From assembly GCA_037834085.1 (NCBI GenBank), contig JBBMKC010093691.1, positions 1 through 27,320 of the forward strand: DNA of 27,320 bases. Direction: 5' to 3'. This DNA is from Bipalium vagum. Taxonomy: Eukaryota; Platyhelminthes; Tricladida; Geoplanidae. Positions 12,369-22,187 of this stretch are shown here, one piece after another. A program made the position numbers and the translations under genes. Under the pieces are notes generated by a model. The model saw only the letters and a list, made by a program, of their open reading frames with translations. It made no database searches and was not told the origin of the DNA. The first letter of the stretch is position 1; each line of letters opens with the position of its first letter.

Positions 12369-12551
12369 TCAGTAACTCAACTCCGCCAAGTTGAGTTGTG
12401 GTTCACCAGTTTTTTAAAAGTCTGTCAGGATACTATCGATTGAACTATACCTTGCATTGGGTCTCACTAAATCTATTCTTCCGATAAATTTCATTTTTAA
12501 TCTTTGGTGAACATTTCTTGCACTAGATCCCTGATCAAACTCATTCAGGAC
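12369..12551 (-). pseudogene. Transposase helix-turn-helix fragment, minus strand
   Basis: A minus-strand frame reads VLNEFDQGSSARNVHQRL, then KMKFIGRID and SSIDSILTDF, a stop, and KTGEPQLNLAEL. The spacing resembles the N-terminal helix-turn-helix of arthropod Tc1/mariner-superfamily transposases (usual form SVRNVYRALRxxFGxxNRPTxxTIxxIVxKFExTGSV). One in-frame stop replaces a residue between DF and KTG. There is no catalytic domain next to it. The call rests on pattern similarity only. Confidence 0.5.
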
Positions 12552-13044
12552 ACATTACCTAATATGTCGCATCTATATTTTGATATTTAAAAGTGTGTCT
12601 AGCAACCATATTATTTAAACAAATAACCGATTAAATATCAACTTAATAATTAAATCTAATTTTATTTATAAGCGAGTAATTTAATATAAAATTAATGCCA
12701 TTTAAATGGTATTTGAAAACTTACCAGTTCCTATTTTTGGGACACTTAATATTATTTTAGGAAATGATATATAACATATTGATAATAATTATTTTGTAGT
12801 ATAAATTATTTATACATTTAAATGGTTCTTAATTTTGACTGATTCTTATACACTTAAATACTTAAATAGACCTAATCTATAATTGATCTAATATATTTAA
12901 AATTCCAAACAGATTCTGGTTGTTCTTTTTCTTCTATATAATTATTAAACCTATAGTCTCTTACTCTTTTTTTTTAAAAATTGAAGAAATAAGAAAAATA
13001 ACTTCATTAACTTTAAAATATATTTCAATTCAAATATGATTTTT
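12552..13044. other. AT-rich non-coding stretch
   Basis: No gene recognised. It may include the non-coding right part of the minus-strand transposon that follows, but no terminal repeat was found. Confidence 0.55.
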
Positions 13045-14050
13045 TGATTAAGTTTTAAAAATTGTTTCATTTAAATGTTGATCACCAGAGTTTTCGCAAA
13101 TTTGTACTATTTTTAATACATTTTTCAATACTGACTGCAAATGTTTTCGTCGGTATTGCTAATGTTTTGGATCGTATGGTGTATTTTAAGTTAGTTAATG
13201 TTTAAGACTTATTATCATTAACCTTATCTTTCAGATAACTTCAAAGAAAAGTCAGAAACTGTAAAATCTGGCGACTATCGAAAATGTGAATGTTTCGATA
13301 TTAATCGATTAATGAAAGTTGAAATCAGGAGTTGTACTGTGGCTCCATCCTGTTTGAACCAGGCATCCTCAACTTTATTTGCAAGATTCGATATAAAAAA
13401 AACTTTGAATCATCTTTCGATATCGATTGCCATTCACCGCAACCGTCATACCATTTTCTTCAAAAAAATAAGTACCAATGATTCTATTCGTGGAAACCAC
13501 ACACCAAACCGTTACCTTTTATGGGTACAAAGGGTGTTCATGTAAAATCTGTGGATTTTTAGTACAAAAAAACGTATATTTTGTTTGTTGACGTAGATGT
13601 TAAGTTGGAAATGAGCTTCGTCACTCATCCATAAATATCTAAAAAACGAACCATCATAAGAATTTGTATTGAATAATTGACGGCTGTATTTTAGGCGCAA
13701 TGGGTAATCATTTAAATTTTGGACTAATTGAGTCTTATAAGGATATATTTGTAAATCTGCTTAAAATTCTGCTCAATTACGGATTCATGTCCAACTGAGT
13801 ACACCGTTTTCGACTTGAAGTTTTTGTACCCTTCTTTACACTCTGTCTTACAGCATCAATATTTTACTATTAATCCTTAAAGATATTGTTCTCCATGGTC
13901 TTCTGACAACTGCCAATATCCCAGTGTCTTCAATTTTTTGCACCAGTGGAGAATGGTTAGTTTGGAAAGCAAATTTCTTGTTTTGTAAAATCTTCTACAT
14001 TTCAATTGTGTTTCGGAAATACTTCTCTCCCTTTCAAGGTAAACTACTAC
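13045..14050 (-). pseudogene. Near-full-length decayed Tc1/mariner-superfamily transposase
   Basis: Minus-strand transposase remnant covering almost a whole protein. From about 14045 downward: KKFAFQTNHSPLVQ and then EDTGILAVVRRPWRTIS (N-terminal helix-turn-helix); YPYKTQLVQNLNDYPLRLKY; then FFRYLWMSDEAHFQLN at about 13640-13600, whose SDEAHF holds the first catalytic aspartate. WFKQDGATVQ at about 13350 holds the second. A degraded counterpart of the WPPRSCDLTPLDFFLW block follows at about 13250. A tail resembling EKCIKNSTNLRKLW with STFK ends near 13050. Several frame changes and stops show that it is dead. Intact relatives have about 41 residues between the second and third acidic residues, suggesting a DD41D-type lineage; decay prevents counting it here. 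No terminal repeats were recognised. Confidence 0.87.
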
Positions 14051-15081
14051 TATTTTGATTCTTTCTTCCGGGTAAATTTCTTCATAATTAATTTTGTTTT
14101 TAATATACGTTATTCAGATAAAAAAATTAAAACAAGTATTAGAATAAAAAAAATATTGACTTATTTCATTACTAATTATTTTGTTGTTTAGAATAAAGTT
14201 CATACATTATTTTTTATTATCCTTGTAACTTCATCTATATTAAATGGATAAATATGAATTTGATAACAAAATTTATCTTTAAGAAATTTTAAATAATGTT
14301 TCAAAAAGTCTACCAAATAATGAAAAACGTTTTTCTCTTTCCCACCTTTTTTAATAACTACATTTTCTTTATAACACTTCTATTCAAATATAAAAAATAT
14401 AATTAATAATTTATGTAAAGCGTGCTTAATTAAAATATTTTTTAATTATTTAATATAAAATGTTTGTTTAGGACATACATTTCGAAGAACATTAGTAATC
14501 TTATTCTTAAATAAAGTATTTGTTTAATTTATCTAAAAATTGTGAATAAATACATTTCTATAATTTATCTAAAAATTGTGAATAAATACATTTCTATAAT
14601 TTAGTTAAATAAATAAATAATATTGAATTTTATTTAATAAAATTTTCTAGTAGAAATATCATTTATATCGATTTAGTACGTGAGAATGTCTTATTTCAAT
14701 AATCATTAATAAATACAAATAAGTTTCGTAATAATATGAAATCGTAATTTGTTTATATTATTCGAGTAAAGGAAATTCATAAAACAGTAACATAATCTTA
14801 TATTTAATATCATTTATTTGAAGAAGTAAAATAAAGTCCTGTGAAATAAAGAAATAGCTAAACTAAAGTTGATAAAAAGGTTGTAACAAAAAGTTATGAA
14901 GAATCTTTTTTCTTTTTCTCCATTTAGTCCTTTTCTGTAGGTTAAAAAATCTAGCACGAACCTGAATTTCTTTCAACTTAGTTTGTTTTAATTATTTAAT
15001 GTATTATTGAATTAAATAACATTATTAATTATATTAACAAATATTTTAAAAACTAAACCTATTTATTTTAAATGATAAAGA
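14051..15081. other. AT-rich non-coding stretch with a tandem duplication
   Basis: No gene recognised. It contains the 36-bp tandem repeat annotated separately at 14525-14603. Confidence 0.65.
14525..14603. repeat. 36-bp tandem duplication
   Basis: Two identical 36-base units starting TAATTTATCTAAAAATTG lie head to tail (14525-14560 and 14561-14596), followed by seven bases of a third copy. Perfect identity points to a recent slippage or unequal-exchange event. Confidence 0.97.
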
Positions 15082-15114
15082 TTAGGTTGTTCGGAAAGTA
15101 ATTGAGTTTTTTGA
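15082..15114 (+). repeat. Left terminal inverted repeat of the mariner element
   Basis: Thirty-three bases pairing with 16252-16284, mismatched at four positions. This amount of divergence fits an old insertion. Confidence 0.92.
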
Positions 15115-16251
15115 AAGTATGTATTTTCTTCATATTTTAATGCAATAAAAATAATTTTTAATTATTATCGCATTATAGATTTTAATAAACGATATGTATA
15201 TATATACTATGATATATTTTTAATTTTGTTTAAATAAAACAGGTTACACATTTAAAATGAATGTAGAAAAGACCCATTTCAGACATTTGTTACTTTTTTA
15301 TTTCTAAAAAGTAAAAATGCAATTGAAGAAAGGATAAAATGGTAGAAGTTTATGGAAACAATGTTCTGTCAATTCCCCAATGCCTGTACTGGTTTCAAAA
15401 ATTTCGTTTCGAACCACTTAGTGACAGACCACTCAAGACTGATGAAGGAAAGATAATGGAATTAGTAGAAGAAGACAGACAAATTACGATACGAGAGATT
15501 GCTTAAACATTAAATTTATCAAATTCAATCGTTTATTATCATTTGAAAAGAATGGGTCTTATTTCAAGGCTGGATTTATGGATACCTCAATTTCTTAAAG
15601 AAGGGGATTTGTTGCATCCCATTGATATTTGTAACGTCAACAAATGATCCATTTTTAAAACGCCCAATAACGAGAAATGAATTTTATACAGCAATGTAAA
15701 ACATAAACGATCATGGTGTACAGATGATGAGTCTGGTCAAGTCCCAAATACTCATTAAAAGAAAGTAATGCTTTCTGTTTGGTGAGATTTTTTCGGAATA
15801 ATTTATTTTGATCTTCTACTGAACAATGCCACAATAGATTCTATAGTGTAATGCAATCGACTGGATGAATTTAATGAAGCAAAGATAGCTAGAATTTATT
15901 AAGAGAAAAGGTGTTATATTCCAGTAGTATAATTTCCGACCTCACACATGTTTGTATACTCGTCAGAAGCTGTTATAGCTTGGATGAGATGTGTTGCTCC
16001 ATCCACCATATTGACTATCTGATTAATATCTCTTTAGGTAATAACAAAATTTTTAGGTGGTTAAAATTTCAGTTCCAATGAGGAGATCAAAAATCACTTA
16101 AATCAGTTTTTCGTGCGTAAAGATGTAATCTTCTATGAACGTGAAATTCTTTAACTCTCCTAAAGATGACAAAAGGATTTGGACCAAAACAGTCAATATG
16201 TAATTGATTAAAATATATGTTTACCACAAAATAATTTGACTTTGGTTTTTA

Positions 16252-16284
16252 TCAAAAAACGCAATTATTTTCCGAACAATCCAA
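16252..16284 (-). repeat. Right terminal inverted repeat of the mariner element
   Basis: Reverse complement begins TTGGATTGTTCGGAAAATAA and pairs with the left repeat at 15082-15114. It is followed directly by TA, the expected mariner target dinucleotide. Confidence 0.92.
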
Positions 16285-18239
16285 TAAAACTCATTTAAAA
16301 ATAGATTATTATTATTCCTCGTATGATATTATTATTGTTGTAAATGAGATGAGTTTGTACGTTTTTTGATAAGTTTTATGTGATCATATATAATGTATTT
16401 ATATGTAAACGTTATTTAAACTTCATTAATAAAATATCTTTGATTTATATAAAACGAAATACTTTTATATCTTGTAAAAAATTGCTTCTTATCAATATAA
16501 ACTTTTCCTTAGCCTTCTGAAAAGAATATCTTATCTAATGAGCAGCACAACAGTTTTTGTAAGTTCTTTGGGATTAGTTATCTGTGGAAAAAAATATTAT
16601 TGAATTTTCTAAATTATTTTATGTTATTGACCATGAAGAATTACAATATCCAACTAAAGCTGATACTTAGACTAACATGATAACCTGCCTGGTATTTCAA
16701 TAGTTGTGAATTTTTCATATTGTTACGGTTTACATTGGTAAGGAAATAATAATAATAACAACAATAACAATAATAATAATAATATTAATAATAATAATAA
16801 CAATAATAAAATAATATAAAAAAAATAATGATAATAAATTTTTTCTCAATAAAATTTATTCCCAATTAAGTTTAAGTTCGAATGGCACGTAAATTACTTT
16901 TATACCCAAATAGAGCGAAATTGATTTTTTCTTCTCTGTCTGAGTAGCAGAAGTTATTTGCAAGAGAGAAGATTCATTGCAGGTGCTACTTAGTTCTAAG
17001 ACCTATAATTGACTTGTAACAACCATAAATATAGAATCGAGGGGTTCCAATATAATTTGAGTTAGTTTTTGATTTTGAAAAAAATACTGTTTTTGGTTCT
17101 GACATAGAAAGAATTTGAATTTAATGTTAATTACGAAAATGTTATCGATATTGATATTTTTCTGTCCCAAGTAAGCTCGATAATTGATATGTTAATTTGT
17201 TTCAAGAATTTTACTAAGGCTCTTATGAAGTTTGAAGTCAGGAAAAAATTTTGTTTTTTTAACAACGATAATTGATTCCAATATTCATTGATTTTAATCT
17301 TATTATTGTTTTATTTTTATTTACTGACATTATTATTTTGTGTTGAGATCTTTTGAGTTGCTAGGAAACACTTGAGATAGACATTTGTGATTTCATAAAT
17401 ATTCATATTTTATGAATTGTTTTGAGGCATTGACTGAAGAGAATTATTATGTATTATCGAACACAACTATAAGATTCTTGGAATCAGATATTAAGTAAAA
17501 TTTAGTTATTATAAAATATTTACAAGATTATTTATGTTATTTAAATAGTTTTAGGTGTTTTTGAATGTTTTTTGACTGTGTTTATATAATTTAATATTAA
17601 CACCGGTACACAATAGTTTATAGAATAAGAATCAAACAATTATGAAGAAAATGCGTTTAAAAAGAAAATAGACCAATGGGACCAGGACTGAAATCTCAAA
17701 GAGCAATGTTATTTTAAATGTCCATATAAGACATGAAACTTCGGATTAATTTTTTTCATAAGTAAAAATATAATTATTTGTATTACTTTTAATTTCGTTT
17801 ATTTTTAATTTTACTTCAAATCCACGATTAATTATATTAGAAAGAAGTAAAAATGTTATTTTTGGCCATGTGATATATTACAAAAAATATTTTTTGTAGA
17901 AGTATTGTTTATTATTTTATAATATGAATTCTTAATATTTAATTTTCAATTTTTAACCAATTTACTATAATGAAAAGATATTTAATGTGATCGATTTTAC
18001 ACAATGAAATCGAAATATTAGGTAAATGATTTTAGTTATTAATGACTTTAGTTATTTTTGTTATAAATTCAAAAGAACAATTTATTTTAAACATCCGAAT
18101 ATATAATGCAAGTTTATATGATTTTAGAAAAGATATATTTAAATAAAAGCTTTCAGATGGTGCAATAAATGAGTAGGTCAAAATTACATTTCACATATGT
18201 TTTAATATTTTTATTCGATATGTGAAAATCATTAGAGGA
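16285..18239. other. AT-rich non-coding stretch
   Basis: No gene recognised in about 2 kb. It holds an imperfect AAT microsatellite (annotated separately) and a slightly more GC-rich patch at about 16900-17050 that gave no protein or RNA match. Confidence 0.6.
16746..16838. repeat. Imperfect AAT/AAC microsatellite
   Basis: A run of AAT units interrupted by AAC and ATT units, grading into A-rich sequence. The interruptions indicate an older, decaying repeat than the pure runs at the window edges. Confidence 0.9.
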
Positions 18240-18870
18240 AGTACTTCAAATTCTCGAGGAAACATGATGATGAGATTCCATCGTTGTCAAACTGAAAATT
18301 TTTGCCTCGCAGATTTAAATCAAGCGACTTTGATTAGAATGATAAAGAGAGACAAGACCAACCAAATGAATTTGAAAAGAGTGAACTTCAGGATTTTTTG
18401 AATGACAATCCAGCTCTAAAAGAAAAATAGATGACTATGACACTAAATAAACTTAAATCAACAATTTCCAGGTGTCTGTTTGCGCTAGCAAATTTTAAAA
18501 GAAGGGAAATGGGTCCCTTATAATTTAAATGAAAGTGCTATCTGTAATCGTTTAAGTATCTTTACTTGCCAGGCAGAGAAGAGTATTTTTTGTTTCAAAT
18601 TGTTACGGGCGATAAAAATGGATATATTTGTATAATTCTGTGCGAAAGAAATCATGGTTTAATCAAGGACAGACATCACTGTCCTCCACTTAGCACAATG
18701 ATTATGATAAATTATTCTTTGTTTTATAATTGGTGGGACATGGAAGATGTCGTATACTATGAACTTTTAAAATAAAGAAAAAATTACCGAGGAGCAATAT
18801 CAAGATCAGCTAAAAAGATTATATGAAGAATTGCTTAAAACAGACCTTAAATATCAACAAATTTAAAAGT
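18240..18870 (+). pseudogene. Mariner (cecropia-like) transposase piece, 5' and middle part
   Basis: Recognisable blocks in changing frames: RFHRCQTENFCLAD and QPNEF with SELQDFLNDNPALKEK (first helix-turn-helix region); STISRCLFALANFK and ILKEGKWVPYNLNESAICNR (second helix-turn-helix and linker); FLFQIVTGDKNGYI at about 18590, with the first catalytic aspartate in TGDK; WWDMEDVVYYELLK, ending at a stop near 18773; then ITEEQYQDQLKRLYEELLKT. The third catalytic block and the C-terminus are missing, and no terminal repeats were found. There are several frame changes and stops. It belongs to the same broad mariner lineage as the piece at 4.05-4.55 kb (shared KEGKWVP and DLSE-like linker) but is too diverged to be the other half of that copy. 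Confidence 0.87.
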
Positions 18871-20428
18871 TGTTTAAAAAATCTTAAAATAGTAATCAAA
18901 TTAATAATCAATTTCAATTTTCAGTTTTATTGTATTTATTGATATCCTTTACTTAGATTTATATAAATTAACAATTTTCTTTATTAATCAGACGTCTTTA
19001 GACACTGCAGCAATAGGTAATTATATATCAATGACCATGAAATCAAAGAGAAAATGTTTAATAAAACTCTTGAGAGAAAATTTACTATTAATAATATTTG
19101 ATTAACTTTTATTTATTATTTTCACTTTTATGTTATTATTATTATTAGAGTTTTGTAAAAATGATTTATTAATCTTAAAAACCAATCTTATTGTTTTGCT
19201 ACAAAGAGAGTTATAATACACAGGGCTAGGGTTGATTTCAGAAATGGGCTGATTTTACAAACAATCTTTAATCATTATCCTTATTTTACTATCTGACGAA
19301 GACCTTCTATTGTTATTTAAATCAGCAGTTATTAAGGAGAAATAACAAATTTTTATCCGGTTGCAAAAAAAAGATTTATGTCTCTTTTGAAATAATACAA
19401 ACTCTAAAAATTGGTAAGACTAACACGATATGGTTGTTCTTATGATTTGACAATCTTTTTGGTTATATATAAATAAATAATTGATGCGAAAGAAAATATT
19501 TATATAACAAATAAAAATTATAAAAATAATTTTAAGCATTAAAAGAATAAAACCTTAAACCATAGAAAATTTTTTAACAGGTATCAATCTTCACATATCA
19601 CATTTTTAGAGAAATTTTTTATGTAAATATAAATGACTTCTTTAAAACAAAATATTTTTGAAAATTTTCTTAAATTACTTTTATGTCACTTTAAACTAGT
19701 TACCATTTTTAAAACAAATAATAATTTATATGAAATATAAAAATTATTAAATATATAAAAGCGAAAATAGAGATCTATTTAAAATATTTGTACTAAGGAA
19801 TTTACTACCCTAAAACAGAATATCGTTAAATATTTTATGAATAGTCATATGAAGGCCTGCAATAAATTAATTATATCAAAACAAAAATAATGCTTTTTAC
19901 CAGAAACTTTAAACAACGACAATATGTTTATTAATTGAACAGATAGGAATAAATGTTTCCTACAATGCCACTCCATTTAAAAAACAATTTCATGATATCA
20001 TCTTTATAAAAATTTACTGAGTTCTAATCGAATAATTCTTGAATGGAGATATTTGCAATTTCATAAGAAGCGAACTTTTCCGGCAAAAAGATATTGCAAT
20101 GTCAGAAGCAGGTTATAATAATAAAATGAAATATCTGGACTGTAAGAAAGAAAAAATAAAAGTTCACACTCAAAGTTAGTAATCTCCAGGTCGGTAGTCT
20201 TTGCGTTATGCGGCCGTGACATTATCTTGATTAATAATTACTACATTTCTACTATCTATCTTTTTGCATCTATCTTTTTTTTGAAAATCCTCGGTCATTG
20301 TTTCATTAGGTTACTGCAGAATGAACTGTATAATATACTTAGTGGATTAGTGACTACATCATATTATTATTTTTACTGTATTGAATATTTCACAGTGATT
20401 TTAGGTTTATGACAATTTGAAAGCTATT
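18871..20428. other. AT-rich non-coding stretch
   Basis: No gene recognised. A short GC-richer word cluster at about 20185-20220 (GCGGCCG within it) stands out from its surroundings and might be the end of an unrecognised repeat. Confidence 0.6.
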
Positions 20429-20548
20429 TTACGACTGGACTTGTGGTACATGATCTTCCTTTTCCTTTTCATTTTCTTTCTTGGAAATAAGCGTTTGGCA
20501 TAATTCAATTACCCTTCTTTTGTGGTCACGGTTAGTTTTAAGGCTTTT
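20429..20548 (-). pseudogene. Unidentified coding-like block B (minus strand)
   Basis: A minus-strand frame of about 39 residues reads KSLKTNRDHKRRVIELC and then TLISKKENEKEKEDHVP, a charged, probably helical C-terminal tail ending at a stop. Base composition is richer in G and C than the surroundings and residue use looks protein-like rather than the I/N/K/F noise of chance frames here. It lies about 40 bases downstream of block A (20588-20857) in a different frame. The two are likely parts of one broken source gene (inference). I do not recognise the family. Confidence 0.45.
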
Positions 20549-20587
20549 TTATTCTTATATATATTTAAAATAATTTTTTAAAATTAA

Positions 20588-20857
20588 TTAATCCGAGAAA
20601 ACGTTGACAATCCATTGGCTTTTATTTTCTCCTGTTTGAATATTGATATCCGGTTGCCGCTCTTTTATTAATAACGATTCGCATATCTTCCGTTCATCGT
20701 TATTATCAAAATTATTCATAATTAGTGGAAATTCTTCAGCGTTACCTTTACCTTTTCGCACAGTACCGTTTAAAGAATAATCTAAAACTAATTGCTCTGC
20801 TCAATTGGGAATGTTCAATAATACGTCTTTGAGGTGACGCTGTGTCTTCCTATGATT
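20588..20857 (-). pseudogene. Unidentified coding-like block A (minus strand), broken
   Basis: A minus-strand frame of about 89 codons with clear protein character: HLKDVLLNIPN, then AEQLVLDYSLNGTVRKGKGN, AEEFPLIMNNFDNNDERKI and LIKERQPDINIQTGENKSQW, followed by IVNVF. It is interrupted once or twice. The left (upstream) border follows CATAG, which could be a splice acceptor. The sequence does not match any transposase, reverse transcriptase or host domain that I recognise. Candidates are a retroposed or decayed host exon, part of an unrecognised mobile element, or an old virus-derived insert; nothing here decides between them. Confidence 0.5.
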
Positions 20858-21412
20858 AGGCTATTACACCCATGATATTTAAATTCATATATGATATTAG
20901 CTTATATTATTTTCACCCGATTAAGGTTTAAAAACAATTTCCTAATAGAAAATTTTAATTTAACACTGAAATTTAGAACATTTAAGCTACTAAAACACAT
21001 TGACAAAAAAAATGATCGATATTTTTTTAAAAATTTAATTACAAGTAATAGGTTATATATTTTAAAAATATATTTTCAGATTTTAATTAAATATATATAA
21101 TATTAAATTAGAAAAATTATACAGAAAAAGAAGAATTTAATAGAAATTTTGAAAAATTAAATGCATATTTTAATGAGTTTATTAAAATATTTCGAAATAT
21201 AATTAACATAGAACGGTCAAGTATTAATAATCAGAATTCTAATTATTTCCTTGAATCTTTTTATACATAAATTATATCGTTCATATAAGATTGCTCTTTA
21301 AACAGAATTTCATTTGCATTGTAAATCCTTGTTTTTTTATTGGACAAAATTAATATTAAATCATCGGATCGTTATTTTCAATAACAAAAGTGTTGTAAAA
21401 TAATTTAGTCTT
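20858..21412. other. AT-rich stretch upstream of the M13 exon
   Basis: No gene recognised. It should hold the promoter and 5' leader, or the preceding intron, of the M13 gene. An in-frame TAA at 21401-21403 and a possible acceptor AG at 21407-21408 lie just before the ATG. No clear TATA or initiator can be singled out in such AT-rich DNA. Confidence 0.55.
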
Positions 21413-22187
21413 ATGTTGTCAAATCTTGAGAGTTTTCATGAATATTCCGGCCCCACCTATTCTCGAACCTTATCATCCACCAGAGATTTGGAAATAACTA
21501 AGCCGCTTTTGTTAAAATCATATGTATCACAGACCTCTAATAAAACGGTAAGCGTTACATCAGAAGAACAAATTCAAATCAATGGATATAAGATTTCAAC
21601 AATGACTGACCATAAGAGTGAAGTTATCCCAATAAACCTTGTTAAGCCTCCCAGAAAAACAACTCGGAGAGAATTGTTTCTTATTTTGACATGTGTTTTT
21701 CTTTCAATTTTGGTATTAATTGTTACTATAATAATGATCAAATGTTTGACAGTTCAAAATAATACTACTTATCCTGTTATCGATAATCCAATTTTACTTT
21801 GCCTCACCGCATCCTGCCTTCGAGCAACTTCAGAAATAGCTGATATTATGGGAAACAGTATCAATCAGACCCAGTTAGCTTGTAATAATTTAGAGAAATT
21901 TGCTTGTGGAGAGTGGATTGAAAACTCAAGACTACCCCCAACCAGTATACTGTGGAATCCTTTGGAAGAAATGCGGTATACTCAATTAGAAAAATTAAGA
22001 AACATCCTTGAATCAGACTTGGGTAATTTAGAAATTACTGACTACAGATGGAAATTTCAAACTGCTTTTGAAAAATGTATTAATAGAGATTTGCAATTCT
22101 CCAGAGTTGGTTGTGGAAAATCTTACAATGTTGAAAGTGATATTGAAGAGCTTTTACAAATGCCTCAATTAAAAAGAGACTCTCTTG
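21413..22187 (+). CDS. N-terminal exon of a neprilysin-like M13 zinc metallopeptidase
   Basis: Encodes the start of a type II membrane peptidase of the neprilysin/endothelin-converting-enzyme family, which cleaves small peptides outside the cell. Residues 1-87 form a cytoplasmic tail ending in the basic run RKTTRR (81-86). Residues 88-110 are a hydrophobic anchor (ELFLILTCVFLSILVLIVTI), followed by the ectodomain. Cysteines C130, C135, C157 and C165 in CLTASC, ACNNLEKFACGEW match the family's opening signature (usual form C-D/N-F-YACGGW). NNTT and NQT are glycosylation sequons. The frame is broken off by a probable donor (GTAAAA at 22188), after residue 258 plus one base (phase 1). Start: ATG 21413 is the first Met after an in-frame stop at 21401. 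The zinc-binding HExxH and downstream ExxxD motifs must lie in later exons, none of which was found in the window. Confidence 0.9.

Larger units (their letters stand above)
15082..16284 (+). mobile_element. Whole but decayed mariner element with both inverted repeats
   Basis: A 1203-bp mariner. The first 33 bases (TTAGGTTGTTCGGAAAGTAA onward) match the reverse complement of the last 33 with four mismatches. TA follows the right end at 16285-16286; the left flank is no longer TA. A transposase remnant starts at ATG 15257: MNVEKTHFRHLLLF, YWFQKFRFEPLSDRP, KTDEGKIMELVEEDRQITIR and YYHLKRMGLISRLDLW are the DNA-binding part. KGVIFQ and then FRPHT with TRQKLL are the second catalytic block, where the aspartate is lost in a scrambled stretch. 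DVLLHPPY followed by a degraded SPDLAPSDYYLF is the third. More than ten stops or frame changes are present. The repeats and protein look mori/mellifera-like among mariners (DD34D); the subfamily is tentative. Confidence 0.93.

Noticed and set aside
14006-14191. 61-codon plus-strand open frame
   Set aside because: Low-complexity F/Y/N/I composition, and its start overlaps the minus-strand transposase relic.
16870-16890. GTTCGAATGGC resembling a tRNA B box
   Set aside because: No A box at the right distance and no cloverleaf stems could be drawn.
20227-20412. 61-codon hydrophobic plus-strand frame, possible membrane peptide
   Set aside because: Hydrophobic residues follow from AT-rich codons; no homology or gene context.
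20891-21100. 69-codon plus-strand frame before the M13 exon
   Set aside because: Low-complexity K/N/F/L sequence, different frame and separated by stops from the M13 exon.
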